Shown one piece after another: positions 25,314-34,560 of a stretch of 64,000 bases of DNA; position 1 is the first letter of the stretch; each line of letters starts with the position of its first letter. The DNA comes from M55B167 sp964406095 (GTDB lineage Bacteria > Verrucomicrobiota > Kiritimatiellia > RFP12 > UBA1067): NCBI GenBank assembly GCA_964406095.1, contig CAYOQJ010000092.1, positions 1 through 64,000 on the forward strand, written 5' to 3'. The notes under the pieces were generated by a model, which did no database searches, was not told the origin of the DNA, and worked only from the letters and a program-made list of their open reading frames with translations. The translations under genes were made by a program, and so were the position numbers.

Positions 25314-26705
25314 ATGAACAAGGGGATTCTTATTTTAACGGCAGCTGTGACCTCAATTTTCTGCGGATGCGATGAGACCGCAGGGGGTAACTCATCCTGT
25401 TCCTCCAGTTGCGAAGGAGATGCTTACGTGAAACTGGTAACAATTAATCCCGGTCACTTCCACGCTGCTTTGGTGCAAAAAAAAATGTATCCTGAAGTGG
25501 ATGAAACCGTTCATGTATATGCTCCGGGCGGCAATGATATCGAAATGCATATGTCGCTGGTCAACAGCTTTAACGAACGGGCTGATTCTCCAACCTCCTG
25601 GCGTAATGTGGTTTATATTGGCAAAGATTTCCTTGAGAAAGCGGTCGCTGAGAAAAAAGGCAATGTGGTGGTGCTGGCTGGCAATAACGCAGCTAAAATT
25701 GATTATATCCTGAAATGCGTGGAAAACGGCTATAATGTACTCGCCGATAAGCCGATGGTGATAAATCCGGAGGGATACGAGAAACTCAAGAAGGCATTCA
25801 GAATTGCCGAAAAGAACGGCGTGCTACTGTATGATATTATGACCGAACGCTATGAGATTTGCACGGTTCTGCAACGCGAACTTTCGCGGATTCCGGCTGT
25901 TTACGGGGAACAGGATAAAGGCACACCGGAAAACCCTTCTGTAACTAAAGAGAGCGTGCATCACTTCTGTAAACTGGTGGCCGGTAAACCGCTGCGTCGC
26001 CCGCCATGGTTCTATAACGCCTCCGTACAGGGCGATGCAATCGTGGATGTCAACACCCATCTGGTCGATATGATTCAGTGGGAGCTCTTTCCCGAAGTCA
26101 CCCTCTGCCCCTCGGATATTCAGATTGTACAGGCCAGGACGTGGGATACTCCCATGACAATAACCCAGTTCGAAGAGTCCACCGGGCTTAAGGAATTTCC
26201 GGATACACTCATTCAGTTTGTCAAAGACGGGAAATTGATGACCAAAGCCAATGGAGCCTTTACCTATCGCGTGAAAGGAGTCTATGCCAAGGCTTCCGTT
26301 CTGTGGAATGTCAAAGCTCCCGAAGGGGCCGCAGATACACACTACTCATTGATGCGCGGAACAAAAAGTTCACTGATTATCCGTCAGGGGGCCGAGCAGA
26401 ATTATAAGACCGCCCTCTATGTCGAGCCGCGTGAAAACGCCGATGTCGCCGCTATCGGGCAGGCACTGACGGCCGCACTTACCGGTCTGCAACATAAATA
26501 TCCCGGTATATCGCCAAAAAAAACCGAAAAAGGCTGGCAAGTTGCTATACCTCCGGCGCTGAAGGTCGGCCACGAGGCCCATTTTGGTCAAGTCACCGAG
26601 AAATATCTTGGTTTCCTGAAAGAAGGCCGGATGCCTGAATGGGAGGTTCCGAATATGCTGGTTAAATACCATACCCTGATGGAAGCCTATAAGATGAGCC
26701 GCTAG
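25314..26705 (+). CDS. Exported Gfo/Idh/MocA-like lipoprotein (putative oxidoreductase)
   Basis: A 463-residue protein with a lipoprotein signal (ILTAAVTSIFCGC, lipobox near FCGC). It resembles the Bacteroidetes/PVC branch of Gfo/Idh/MocA proteins that carry the 'putative oxidoreductase C-terminal' domain. Recognisable parts are VVVLAGNNAAKIDYILKCVENGYNVLADKPMVINPEGYEKLKKAF (the conserved DKP segment) and GDAIVDVNTHLVDMIQW. The usual N-terminal GxGxxG is replaced by INPGHFHAALVQ. Lying outside the cytoplasm with a weak nucleotide motif, it may carry a tightly bound cofactor or act as a glycosidase, as GH109 does. An AGGAG site fixes the start. Confidence 0.8.
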   Translation: MNKGILILTAAVTSIFCGCDETAGGNSSCSSSCEGDAYVKLVTINPGHFHAALVQKKMYPEVDETVHVYAPGGNDIEMHMSLVNSFNERADSPTSWRNVVYIGKDFLEKAVAEKKGNVVVLAGNNAAKIDYILKCVENGYNVLADKPMVINPEGYEKLKKAFRIAEKNGVLLYDIMTERYEICTVLQRELSRIPAVYGEQDKGTPENPSVTKESVHHFCKLVAGKPLRRPPWFYNASVQGDAIVDVNTHLVDMIQWELFPEVTLCPSDIQIVQARTWDTPMTITQFEESTGLKEFPDTLIQFVKDGKLMTKANGAFTYRVKGVYAKASVLWNVKAPEGAADTHYSLMRGTKSSLIIRQGAEQNYKTALYVEPRENADVAAIGQALTAALTGLQHKYPGISPKKTEKGWQVAIPPALKVGHEAHFGQVTEKYLGFLKEGRMPEWEVPNMLVKYHTLMEAYKMSR

Positions 26706-26853
26706 CACTCTGCCGGACTTTCAAAAAAGTTCATCAGATTGCCAGAAACAGAGGCAAGACCGCTGAAGAGTAAAAAATACAAAATTTTCTTAGCAAATCT
26801 AAACACACATATCAATCCTCCGATATGCCTGCCCTTCGAACTCCCCTCTGAAA

Positions 26854-26881
26854 TTGCTGGCTGAAATCGCTGCAATATGAT
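26854..26881 (+). promoter_or_regulatory. Candidate gyrA promoter
   Basis: -35 TTGCTG (26854-26859), 16-nt spacer, -10 TATGAT (26876-26881), 43 nt before the start codon. Confidence 0.45.
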
Positions 26882-26923
26882 ACGGTTGCCTCTGTTTTAA
26901 AGCGTTGAACAATTGGAGAGACG

Positions 26924-29491
26924 ATGAGTGACGAAATCCCGAGGGAGCAGGTGGTGGAAAGCGGTTTGAGTTATATCAATATCGAGGATGAAATGAGCTC
27001 ATCCTATATTGATTATTCGATGAGCGTGATTATCGGGCGGGCACTTCCGGATGCCCGCGACGGTCTTAAACCAGTGCATCGACGCGTGCTCTATGCTATG
27101 AACGAGTTGAGCAATGTCTGGAATAAACCCTATAAAAAATCGGCCCGTGTTGTTGGTGACGTTATCGGTAAGTATCACCCGCACGGCGATCAGGCAGTGT
27201 ATGATACAATTGTTCGGCTGGCCCAGGATTTTTCAATGCGCTATCCCCTGGTTGACGGGCAGGGCAATTTCGGTTCGATTGATGGCGATCCACCCGCCGC
27301 AATGCGTTATACCGAAGTCCGCATGGATCGCCTGACAGAAGATTTGCTTGATGATCTAGATAAAAATACCGTCGATTTTCGTCCCAACTACAATGAGGAG
27401 TTTCTTGAACCGACGGTCCTGCCGGCCCGGCTGCCCAATCTGCTGTTGAATGGCTCCACCGGTATCGCTGTCGGTATGGCAACCAATATACCTCCGCACA
27501 ATTTGGGAGAGCTGTGCGAGGGAATTATCCACTACATCGATAACAAAGATTGCTCGATCGATGACCTGATGCAGTTTGTCAAAGGGCCCGATTTCCCGAC
27601 CGGCGCGAAGATATATGGAACGCGCGGTATCGAGGCGATGTATAAATTGGGACGTGGTTCAATTGTAATCCGTGGCTGTGCTGAAGTTGTTGAGTACAAG
27701 AAAAAAGAGGCCATCATCATAACCGAGATTCCCTATATGGTGAACAAGGCCTCGATGATTGAGAAAATGGCCGATTTGGTCAACAATAAGGTCATCGAAG
27801 GCATTACCGATATCAGGGATGAAAGTTCCAGTGCCGGCATCCGGATTGTCGTCGAACTCAAACGCGGCACCATGGGGCAGGTGGTGCTTAACAATCTGTA
27901 CAAGCATACACAGCTGCAAACTACCTTCGGTGCCAATATGCTGGCGATTGATCAGGGACGCCCTAAACGTCTTACCCTAAAAGAGTTTTTCCGCTGTTAC
28001 GTTGATCATCGTTTTGAGGTGATCACCCGTCGCACACGCTTTGATCTTGATAAGGCTCTTGCGCGTCGACACGTTCTGGACGGCCTGCTCATAGCACTTG
28101 ATAACCTCGATGATGTCGTCAGGATCATTCGCGCATCTAAGGAACGCGAAGAGGCTAAAAACAGCTTGATGGAACGCTTCGGTTTCTCGGAGATTCAGGT
28201 CAATGCTATCCTCGAGATGCGCCTTTATCAGTTGACCGGACTCGAAAGAGAAAAGATCGAAAATGAATATAAACAACTGGTGGAACGCATCGAATATCTT
28301 GAAGGATTGCTTGCCAGTTCAGTTAAAATTTATGAGCTGATTAAAACAGATCTGTTTACGATGAAAGAACGTTTCACCGGCGGCAAAAAAGCTGATGAAC
28401 GACGCTCCGATATTATTCCGGTTGAGGGGGAGGTCAATATCGAGGATTTGATCGCTGATGAACCGTGCGTGGTCACGCTCAGTCAGCGCGGCTATATCAA
28501 GCGTGTGCCGCTTTCGATCTACCGCGAACAGAGACGCGGCGGCAAGGGTATCACCGGGGCATCAATCAAAGATGAAGATTTCCTGACCACGGTTTTTGTG
28601 GCGGAAACACATGACACACTGCTCTTTTTCACGAACTATGGAAGAGTTTTCGCAGCACGTGCCTTTGAAATTCCCGAAGCTCCACGTACCTCCTTCGGCA
28701 AGCCGATCGTTAATATTCTGCAGTGCCAGGAGGGCGAAAAGGTTACCCAACTCCTGCCGACCCGCGCCTTTGAGGATAATGTGGATGTAATGTTCGCAAC
28801 CGAAAGAGGAACCGTTAAAAAAACAGCCTTGGCTGCCTATAAAAATATCAACCGCAACGGAATTCGTGCCATAAACATCACCGATGATGATCGATTGGTT
28901 ATGGTGCGCTTGACCCGCAATGGCGATGACATCCTTATGATCACAGCCAAAGGTAAGGCGATGCGCTTCAACGAGGCCGATGTGCGAAGAATGGGACGCA
29001 CTGCCACCGGTGTACGTGGCATCAGACTGGTCGGCGATGATGTCGTCCGCAGTCTGGATGTGGTGGATAATGACGCGACCCTGGTGATCGCCACTGAAAA
29101 TGGCTACGGTAAACGTACCGAATTTTCCGGATTCACCCGACACCGCCGCGGCGGCCAAGGGATGATCGCCATCAAAGATGATGGACGTAACGGCTATGTT
29201 GTGGCCGCTCACGCAGTCAAGGACGGTCAGTCACTCATGATGATTACCTCCGCCGGTTTGATCGTACGTTCGCCAGTCGATCAGATTGGCATCGTCGGAC
29301 GCTCTGCTAAAGGTGTTCGCCTGATCCGTATGGATGGTGACGCGAAACTGGTTTCCGCCTCGATCGCTGAGGGCGAAGAGTCAGATGAAGTCACTCCTGC
29401 TTCCGATACCGACAATCCAGATTCACCACCGCCCGCCAATTCTGGTGCCACAGTGCCCGATAGTGAAGCCGAAAACAAAAATCAATCGTAG
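26924..29491 (+). CDS. gyrA: DNA gyrase subunit A
   Basis: An 855-residue type IIA topoisomerase subunit that cleaves and rejoins DNA during negative supercoiling, partnered with GyrB (not in this window). The catalytic tyrosine is Y129 in AAMRYTEVRM. The GyrA box QRRGGKG (536-542) identifies gyrase rather than Topo IV, and the C-terminal beta-pinwheel extends to about 810 before an acidic tail. In the quinolone region (HPHGDQAVYD) the position equal to E. coli Ser83 is glutamine; Asp87 is kept. A GGAGA site precedes the start. Confidence 0.97.
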   Translation: MSDEIPREQVVESGLSYINIEDEMSSSYIDYSMSVIIGRALPDARDGLKPVHRRVLYAMNELSNVWNKPYKKSARVVGDVIGKYHPHGDQAVYDTIVRLAQDFSMRYPLVDGQGNFGSIDGDPPAAMRYTEVRMDRLTEDLLDDLDKNTVDFRPNYNEEFLEPTVLPARLPNLLLNGSTGIAVGMATNIPPHNLGELCEGIIHYIDNKDCSIDDLMQFVKGPDFPTGAKIYGTRGIEAMYKLGRGSIVIRGCAEVVEYKKKEAIIITEIPYMVNKASMIEKMADLVNNKVIEGITDIRDESSSAGIRIVVELKRGTMGQVVLNNLYKHTQLQTTFGANMLAIDQGRPKRLTLKEFFRCYVDHRFEVITRRTRFDLDKALARRHVLDGLLIALDNLDDVVRIIRASKEREEAKNSLMERFGFSEIQVNAILEMRLYQLTGLEREKIENEYKQLVERIEYLEGLLASSVKIYELIKTDLFTMKERFTGGKKADERRSDIIPVEGEVNIEDLIADEPCVVTLSQRGYIKRVPLSIYREQRRGGKGITGASIKDEDFLTTVFVAETHDTLLFFTNYGRVFAARAFEIPEAPRTSFGKPIVNILQCQEGEKVTQLLPTRAFEDNVDVMFATERGTVKKTALAAYKNINRNGIRAINITDDDRLVMVRLTRNGDDILMITAKGKAMRFNEADVRRMGRTATGVRGIRLVGDDVVRSLDVVDNDATLVIATENGYGKRTEFSGFTRHRRGGQGMIAIKDDGRNGYVVAAHAVKDGQSLMMITSAGLIVRSPVDQIGIVGRSAKGVRLIRMDGDAKLVSASIAEGEESDEVTPASDTDNPDSPPPANSGATVPDSEAENKNQS

Positions 29492-29538
29492 CGCAAACCG
29501 GCGAACTAAAAGCATCGCGGCTTAATTATTGTGATCCA

Positions 29539-30156
29539 ATGAAGACTCATTTAGTAGTTGACAGCCTTGTTTACGGCGGTTTCGGTCCCGTCTCATTTGA
29601 GCTCCACGGCGGTGAGGCCATCGGCATCTTCGGTGAGTCAGGGTGCGGAAAAACGCGACTGCTACGCGCCATAGCTGACCTGGATCCGCATGATGGCTCT
29701 GTGTCCCTTGATAACGTGGAGGCCACTTCGACCTCTGCTCCTCAGTGGCGACGTAAAGTCGCCTACCTTCCGGCTGAAAGTCGGTGGTGGTTTGATAGTG
29801 TCAGAGCGCACTTTAAGTCTCCGCCGCAAGCGCAAGAGTTGCACTCCGTAGGCCTGCCTGCTTCTATTCTGAATGCCGAGGTCAGCCATCTCTCAAGCGG
29901 CGAGAAACAAAGATTGTCGCTGCTGCGAGCGATGGAGAATCACCCCTCCGTCCTGCTGCTCGATGAAATTACCGCTCATCTGGATGCGGAGCGTACAGAA
30001 TTTATTGAAAACAAAGTGAATACTCTAATGCGTGATCACAACGTTGCCATACTCTGGGTTTCGCATAATCTGAAGCAGCTTCGCAAAAGTTGCTCTGAAA
30101 TTATGTATATGAGCACCGGCGGTGTGTTTTTCAGGAAAGAGCAGGTGCCACAGTGA
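29539..30156 (+). CDS. fetA: ABC transporter ATPase, FetA/YbbL type
   Basis: A 205-residue ATPase. Walker A is GESGCGKT (32-39), the signature is LSSGEKQRLSLLRAMENHP, Walker B is LLLDEITAHLD, followed by the switch histidine in WVSHN. The short length and the permease next to it (stop/start overlap GTGA) match the FetAB/YbbLM pair implicated in iron export and oxidative-stress relief in E. coli. The symbol is assigned by context. It lies 47 nt downstream of gyrA. Confidence 0.75.
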   Translation: MKTHLVVDSLVYGGFGPVSFELHGGEAIGIFGESGCGKTRLLRAIADLDPHDGSVSLDNVEATSTSAPQWRRKVAYLPAESRWWFDSVRAHFKSPPQAQELHSVGLPASILNAEVSHLSSGEKQRLSLLRAMENHPSVLLLDEITAHLDAERTEFIENKVNTLMRDHNVAILWVSHNLKQLRKSCSEIMYMSTGGVFFRKEQVPQ

Positions 30157-30947
30157 TTATCCAACTCTCCTGGAACGATATTTTCCTGTCGGCCCTGCCT
30201 TTGCTGGTTATCATCGCAATTCTCTGTCGGATGCGACTGGGAGTCGGACGACAACTCCTGACCGGCATCCTGAGAACACTGGTGCAGCTGTCACTGGTGG
30301 GCACGGTGCTGACCGCCGTTTTCGTACATGAAAATCCACTCTGGACAATTGCCTTCGCCCTGGTCATGATCGCGACCGGAACCTATGAGGTAACCCGGCG
30401 ACAGAGTCGTAAATTCGTGTGCGGGCTGTCAGTGGCCTTCTCCGTAATCGGACTTTTAAGTGCTGCTCTTTTCGCTACCGGATACGCACTGCTGGTGGTA
30501 CTGGATGTTTCGCCCTGGTGGCGGGCGCAGTATGCGATACCTCTGCTCGGCATGATCCTGGGCAACACAATGAACGGAATTTCACTGGGACTTAACACCC
30601 TTACCGACGGAGTCTGGCAACAGCGTGCCGCCATCGAAAATAGATTGGCCCTGGGGGAAAGTGCTCAGGAGGCGATCCGTGAAATTAAACGTGATTGCCT
30701 GCGAAATGCCCTTACACCGATTATAAATGCCCTGGCGGTCTGTGGTGTGGTGAGCCTGCCGGGCATGATGACCGGACAGATTCTGGCAGGTAATGATCCT
30801 CAAATTGCCGCCCGCTATCAGATGATGATCATGTACCTGATTGCATCCGGCTGCGCTGCCGGTTGCCTGATTACAGTTATGCTGGCTTCAAAGCGCCTGT
30901 TCGATCATCGTGACCGATTGCGAATTGACCGTCTGAAACTGCAGTGA
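30153..30947 (+). CDS. fetB: ABC transporter permease, FetB/YbbM type (UPF0014)
   Basis: A 264-residue membrane protein with about seven hydrophobic helices. Family landmarks are the RTLVQLSLVGTVL segment (about 45-57), PLLGMILGNTMNGISLGLNTL, the basic loop ENRLALGESAQEAIREIKRDCLRNALTPIINALAVCGVVSLPGMMTGQILAGNDP, and the C-terminal YQMMIMYLIASGCAAGCLI. This is the UPF0014 signature. The start is GTG, overlapping the stop of the ATPase gene, so the two subunits are translated together. It is likely a metal (iron) exporter by family. Confidence 0.85.
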   Translation: MIIQLSWNDIFLSALPLLVIIAILCRMRLGVGRQLLTGILRTLVQLSLVGTVLTAVFVHENPLWTIAFALVMIATGTYEVTRRQSRKFVCGLSVAFSVIGLLSAALFATGYALLVVLDVSPWWRAQYAIPLLGMILGNTMNGISLGLNTLTDGVWQQRAAIENRLALGESAQEAIREIKRDCLRNALTPIINALAVCGVVSLPGMMTGQILAGNDPQIAARYQMMIMYLIASGCAAGCLITVMLASKRLFDHRDRLRIDRLKLQ

Positions 30948-30993
30948 GGTAAAACGACTCATAAATTTTAATCATAAAATAAGGAGAGCAAAA

Positions 30994-33315
30994 ATGTACA
31001 ATACCCAGAAAAAAGTCACCCTGCGATGCCGGGTAGCGGTGTATGGAATTTATCTGCTTGCAGGACTGGCCGTCGTGATTGTGACCGGCTGCCGCCTGTG
31101 CCGATGTTGCGATGATAACAAAATAGCGGATGTGAATCTCTTTATAGGAACCGGTGGCCATGGCCATACCTTTCCCGGCGCGACGGTACCCAACGGCATG
31201 GTGCAATTGAGCCCGGATACCCGCACCAAAGGATGGGACGCCTGCGGCGGTTTCTATGACGCAGATCAGACCATTATCGGCTTTTCCCATACCCACCTCA
31301 GCGGAACCGGCTGCGGCGACCTCGGAGATATTCTGTTTATGCCTACCATCGGAGATGTGCCGCTTGAACCCGGCGATCAACAGAATACCGTAACAGGATA
31401 CCGCTCAAGATTCCGCAAATCCACCCAGTCAGCACAACCAGGTTACTATAGTGTGCAGCTCGACGACTATAATGTACGCGCTGAATTGACCGTTACCAAA
31501 CGTACCGGTATGCACCGCTATACCTATCCCGCCGGTCAACAGCCGCGCGTCGTGCTGGACCTGAACTACGCGCTGCATAATCAGAAAAACAAACGTCTGA
31601 TGCTGCATGTGATTAGCCCGACAGAGATCGAAGGTACCAAAATAACACAGGGCTGGTCTCCACATCAGGAGGTACATTTTTATGCCCGCTTCTCCAAACC
31701 ATTCTCCTGCCAAATTCAGAAGGGCGGCAGATTCCTGCTCGACGCTAAACAGGCTGAAGGTGAAAATTTAAAGGCTTTGCTGCGTTTTGAACCGACCGAC
31801 TTGAATACCGTGATGGCCCAAGTGGCAATCTCATCGGTCGATCCCGCTGGCGCCCGTAGAAATTTTGACGCGGAGTTTAATGGATGGGATTTTGATGCGG
31901 TGCGCATGACCGCCGCAGAACTCTGGGCTGATGAACTCGACTGTATCAAGGTGCAAGGCGGTTCTCCGACCGAGCGACGGATATTCTACAGTGCCCTCTA
32001 CCATCTCTCAATCTCTCCGACGCTACATAGCGACGTTGACGGACGTTACCGCGGTAGCGACTATAAAGTCCATAAAGCTGAGGGCTATGACGGCTATACT
32101 CTTTTCTCTCTCTGGGATACCTTTCGCACCCGCCACCCATTGGAAACAATTCTTCGACCATCGCGTAACTCGGAGTTTGTCCGTTCGATTCTCTCACGTG
32201 TCAACGAGGGAGGTCTGCTCCCGATGTGGGAACTCTCTGGTAACGACAATGGCTGCATGATCGGCTATCACGCAGTACCGGTGATTGTGGATGCCTATAT
32301 GAAAGGGGATCGTAGCTTCGATGCTGAAAAGGCCTTTGCGGCCTGCGTCAAAGCCGCTGAGTACCACCCGGATGCCTTCCCGCCGGAAATGCCTCAGAAG
32401 ATCAGAGAAAAAATTATGCCCAAGTCAAAACACGAAAAAAATACCAGAGGCTGGATTCCCTGTGATTCCGAGAACGCCAGTGTTTCGCGTGGACTTGAGT
32501 ATGCTTATAACGACTGGTGCATCGCACAGTTTGCCAAGGCCCTCGGCAAGTCCGCGGAGTATCGACGTTTCTCCGATCTTGCCCGTAATTACCGCCACTA
32601 TTATGATCGTCAAACCGGGTTCATGCGCGGACGTAAGTCCGACGGCACATGGAATTCACCCTTCGATCCCCGTTCCAATAACCACTGGAAAGACGACTAT
32701 TGCGAAGGTAACGCCTGGCAATGGAGCTGGTTTGTGCCACACGACCCTGCCGGTTTGATGGAATTGATGGGAGGCAAAGTCGCCTATATCAAAAAATTGG
32801 ATCAGCTTTTTGTTGAGCCGTCAGTTATCACCGGTGATAAAGTCGCCGCCGATATCAGCGGCTTGATCGGCCAGTATGCCCATGGCAATGAGCCCAGTCA
32901 CCATACGGTTTATATGTATCACCCCGCCGGTCAGCCGTGGAAGGCCAATAACCGGATCGATCAGATTCTGCGCACCCTTTATTTCGATGCGCCGGACGGT
33001 CTCTCCGGCAATGAGGATTGCGGTCAGATGTCAGCCTGGTATGTTATGAATGCTATGGGCTTTTACTCCTTCTGCCCGGGTGATCCGCGCTATATGATCG
33101 GACGCCCACTCTTTGACCGAGTGACGATCAAACTTGAAAATGGCAGAACCTTTAAGGTCATTGCATATAATAATTCGGTGCATAATAAATTTGTGCGGCG
33201 CGCTCTGATCAATGGCAAAGAGCTTGCCGATCCCTGGTTCATACATGACGATATAATGCAGGGTGCCACCCTTGAGCTGTATATGACCTCAAATAGGAGT
33301 GACTGTCAGCATTGA
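30994..33315 (+). CDS. GH92 alpha-mannosidase lipoprotein
   Basis: A 773-residue glycoside hydrolase of family 92, which removes alpha-linked mannose by a calcium-dependent inverting mechanism. A hydrophobic N-terminus ends in a lipobox (VIVTG-C33), predicting a lipid-anchored surface or periplasmic enzyme. Family landmarks: DVNLFIGTGGHGHTFPGATVPNGMVQLSPDT, GFSHTHLSGTGCGDLGD, YSLWDTFRTRHPL (as LFSLWDTFR), EGNAWQWSWFVPHDPAGL and GNEDCGQMSAWYVMNAMGFYSFCPGDP. Together with the secreted hydrolases at both sides it suggests use of mannose-containing glycans. An AAGGAG site precedes the start. Confidence 0.93.
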   Translation: MYNTQKKVTLRCRVAVYGIYLLAGLAVVIVTGCRLCRCCDDNKIADVNLFIGTGGHGHTFPGATVPNGMVQLSPDTRTKGWDACGGFYDADQTIIGFSHTHLSGTGCGDLGDILFMPTIGDVPLEPGDQQNTVTGYRSRFRKSTQSAQPGYYSVQLDDYNVRAELTVTKRTGMHRYTYPAGQQPRVVLDLNYALHNQKNKRLMLHVISPTEIEGTKITQGWSPHQEVHFYARFSKPFSCQIQKGGRFLLDAKQAEGENLKALLRFEPTDLNTVMAQVAISSVDPAGARRNFDAEFNGWDFDAVRMTAAELWADELDCIKVQGGSPTERRIFYSALYHLSISPTLHSDVDGRYRGSDYKVHKAEGYDGYTLFSLWDTFRTRHPLETILRPSRNSEFVRSILSRVNEGGLLPMWELSGNDNGCMIGYHAVPVIVDAYMKGDRSFDAEKAFAACVKAAEYHPDAFPPEMPQKIREKIMPKSKHEKNTRGWIPCDSENASVSRGLEYAYNDWCIAQFAKALGKSAEYRRFSDLARNYRHYYDRQTGFMRGRKSDGTWNSPFDPRSNNHWKDDYCEGNAWQWSWFVPHDPAGLMELMGGKVAYIKKLDQLFVEPSVITGDKVAADISGLIGQYAHGNEPSHHTVYMYHPAGQPWKANNRIDQILRTLYFDAPDGLSGNEDCGQMSAWYVMNAMGFYSFCPGDPRYMIGRPLFDRVTIKLENGRTFKVIAYNNSVHNKFVRRALINGKELADPWFIHDDIMQGATLELYMTSNRSDCQH

Positions 33316-33326
33316 ACGGCTGCGGT

Positions 33327-34451
33327 TCACTCCAGCCCCTTGAATGCGCCGATCATCCGCAATAGCGATGATTGGCACATTTTTATTGCGTCAACCGGGC
33401 AGACTTCATGACAGCAGCTGCAGGTGATGCAGAGCCGCTTGTTTAAACGCGGCAGCTTGTCTGTCCGTTCTTCCAGTGTCAGTGCGTTCACCGGACATGC
33501 CCTGACACACATGCCGCAATGAATACACCGCTCACTAAAAAAGCGCGGGCGTATCCATATCAAACCCGCCGCCAGCTTTACCACCCAGGCCGGAATACGG
33601 TCGAGTAAATGTGCACCCGTGGGTATCGCAAAATGGCTGATTTTGATTGTGTCACCGCTGATCTCAGGATGATGCCGCTCAAGCCCGTTGTCAACCGCCA
33701 GATAAGGCACCTGCTGCGGTTTGATCCCTAGAACGTCGCAGATGGCGATGTCTAGCGCGAAAGGATCACGCGATACAGCCAGGAAAGCTAAATGTACCGG
33801 TGTGCCATTGGCCGGGCCTTGCCCTTCCATCCCGATCACACCGTCAGCAATGCTCCAGACCGGCGGTAAACAGTCGTGAATTGTTTTAACCAGTGTTCCG
33901 AAATCCTTTAAATCGGGGTGCTGACGATGCAAAGCAGTTTTTGTGTAACCGGGAACTACACCATATAAATTCTTTACAGCGGCAGTCAGAACCGTCAGTG
34001 AATGACTCTTGACCTTGGGCAGATTGAAAATAATATCGCATTGCAGTGCCGCTTTGGCAATCGAAATTCGGCGGCCACCGCACTCGACTATCTCAGCTCC
34101 GGATTGCTCAAAAGAGATCAGCTCCACCTCCTCATCACAGCAGACCGCCGCAACTCCCGTCTTGCGCCAGACTTCCTTCAGATTGGCGGCACTGGCCGGA
34201 CTGTCACCAACGGTGATCAGCGCACCGCATTTTTTAAGCTGAGCTATAACCTGCCGTAGTAGCTCCGGGTGTGTAGTCACCGCCTGCTCCGGTATGCGAT
34301 CAGTCAGCATGTTCGGTTTAATCAAAACCCGCTTGCCAGCGAAGTTTTCTCTTCGTAACCAATGCGTATCTCTAAAAATCCGTTCAACAGAGGAAGTTAG
34401 CGCATCTTTGTAATCAGCACACCTGATAAATAAAACATCACTCTCTTTCAT
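33327..34451 (-). CDS. DUF362 protein with C-terminal 2x[4Fe-4S] ferredoxin domain
   Basis: A 374-residue cytoplasmic protein. Residues 40-290 match DUF362 (KRVLIKPNM near the start, NLPKVKSHSLTVLTAAVKNLYGVVPG, SIADGVIGMEGQGPANG, and DPFALDIAICDVLGI). Two [4Fe-4S] motifs follow: CIHCGMCVRACPVNAL (about 310-325) and CITCSCCHEVCPVDAI. Such proteins are found in anaerobes as presumed electron carriers or iron-sulphur enzymes of unknown reaction. It is convergent with the GH92 gene (11-nt gap). Confidence 0.88.
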   Translation of the reverse strand: MKESDVLFIRCADYKDALTSSVERIFRDTHWLRRENFAGKRVLIKPNMLTDRIPEQAVTTHPELLRQVIAQLKKCGALITVGDSPASAANLKEVWRKTGVAAVCCDEEVELISFEQSGAEIVECGGRRISIAKAALQCDIIFNLPKVKSHSLTVLTAAVKNLYGVVPGYTKTALHRQHPDLKDFGTLVKTIHDCLPPVWSIADGVIGMEGQGPANGTPVHLAFLAVSRDPFALDIAICDVLGIKPQQVPYLAVDNGLERHHPEISGDTIKISHFAIPTGAHLLDRIPAWVVKLAAGLIWIRPRFFSERCIHCGMCVRACPVNALTLEERTDKLPRLNKRLCITCSCCHEVCPVDAIKMCQSSLLRMIGAFKGLE

Positions 34452-34560
34452 GTCGCTATTGTAACTGAGTGGCTGCTTTAGAACACGCGTAAAAATCAGC
34501 CGCTTAGACTAGACTCCGTATCAAAGACCATAAACCTAAAAACGGCAGTTGCCCCCCGTC

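Noticed and set aside
25234..25374. Short open frame of about 46 codons with an AGGAG site before the lipoprotein oxidoreductase
   Set aside because: It overlaps the start of the larger gene in another frame and has no recognisable sequence; at most a leader peptide.
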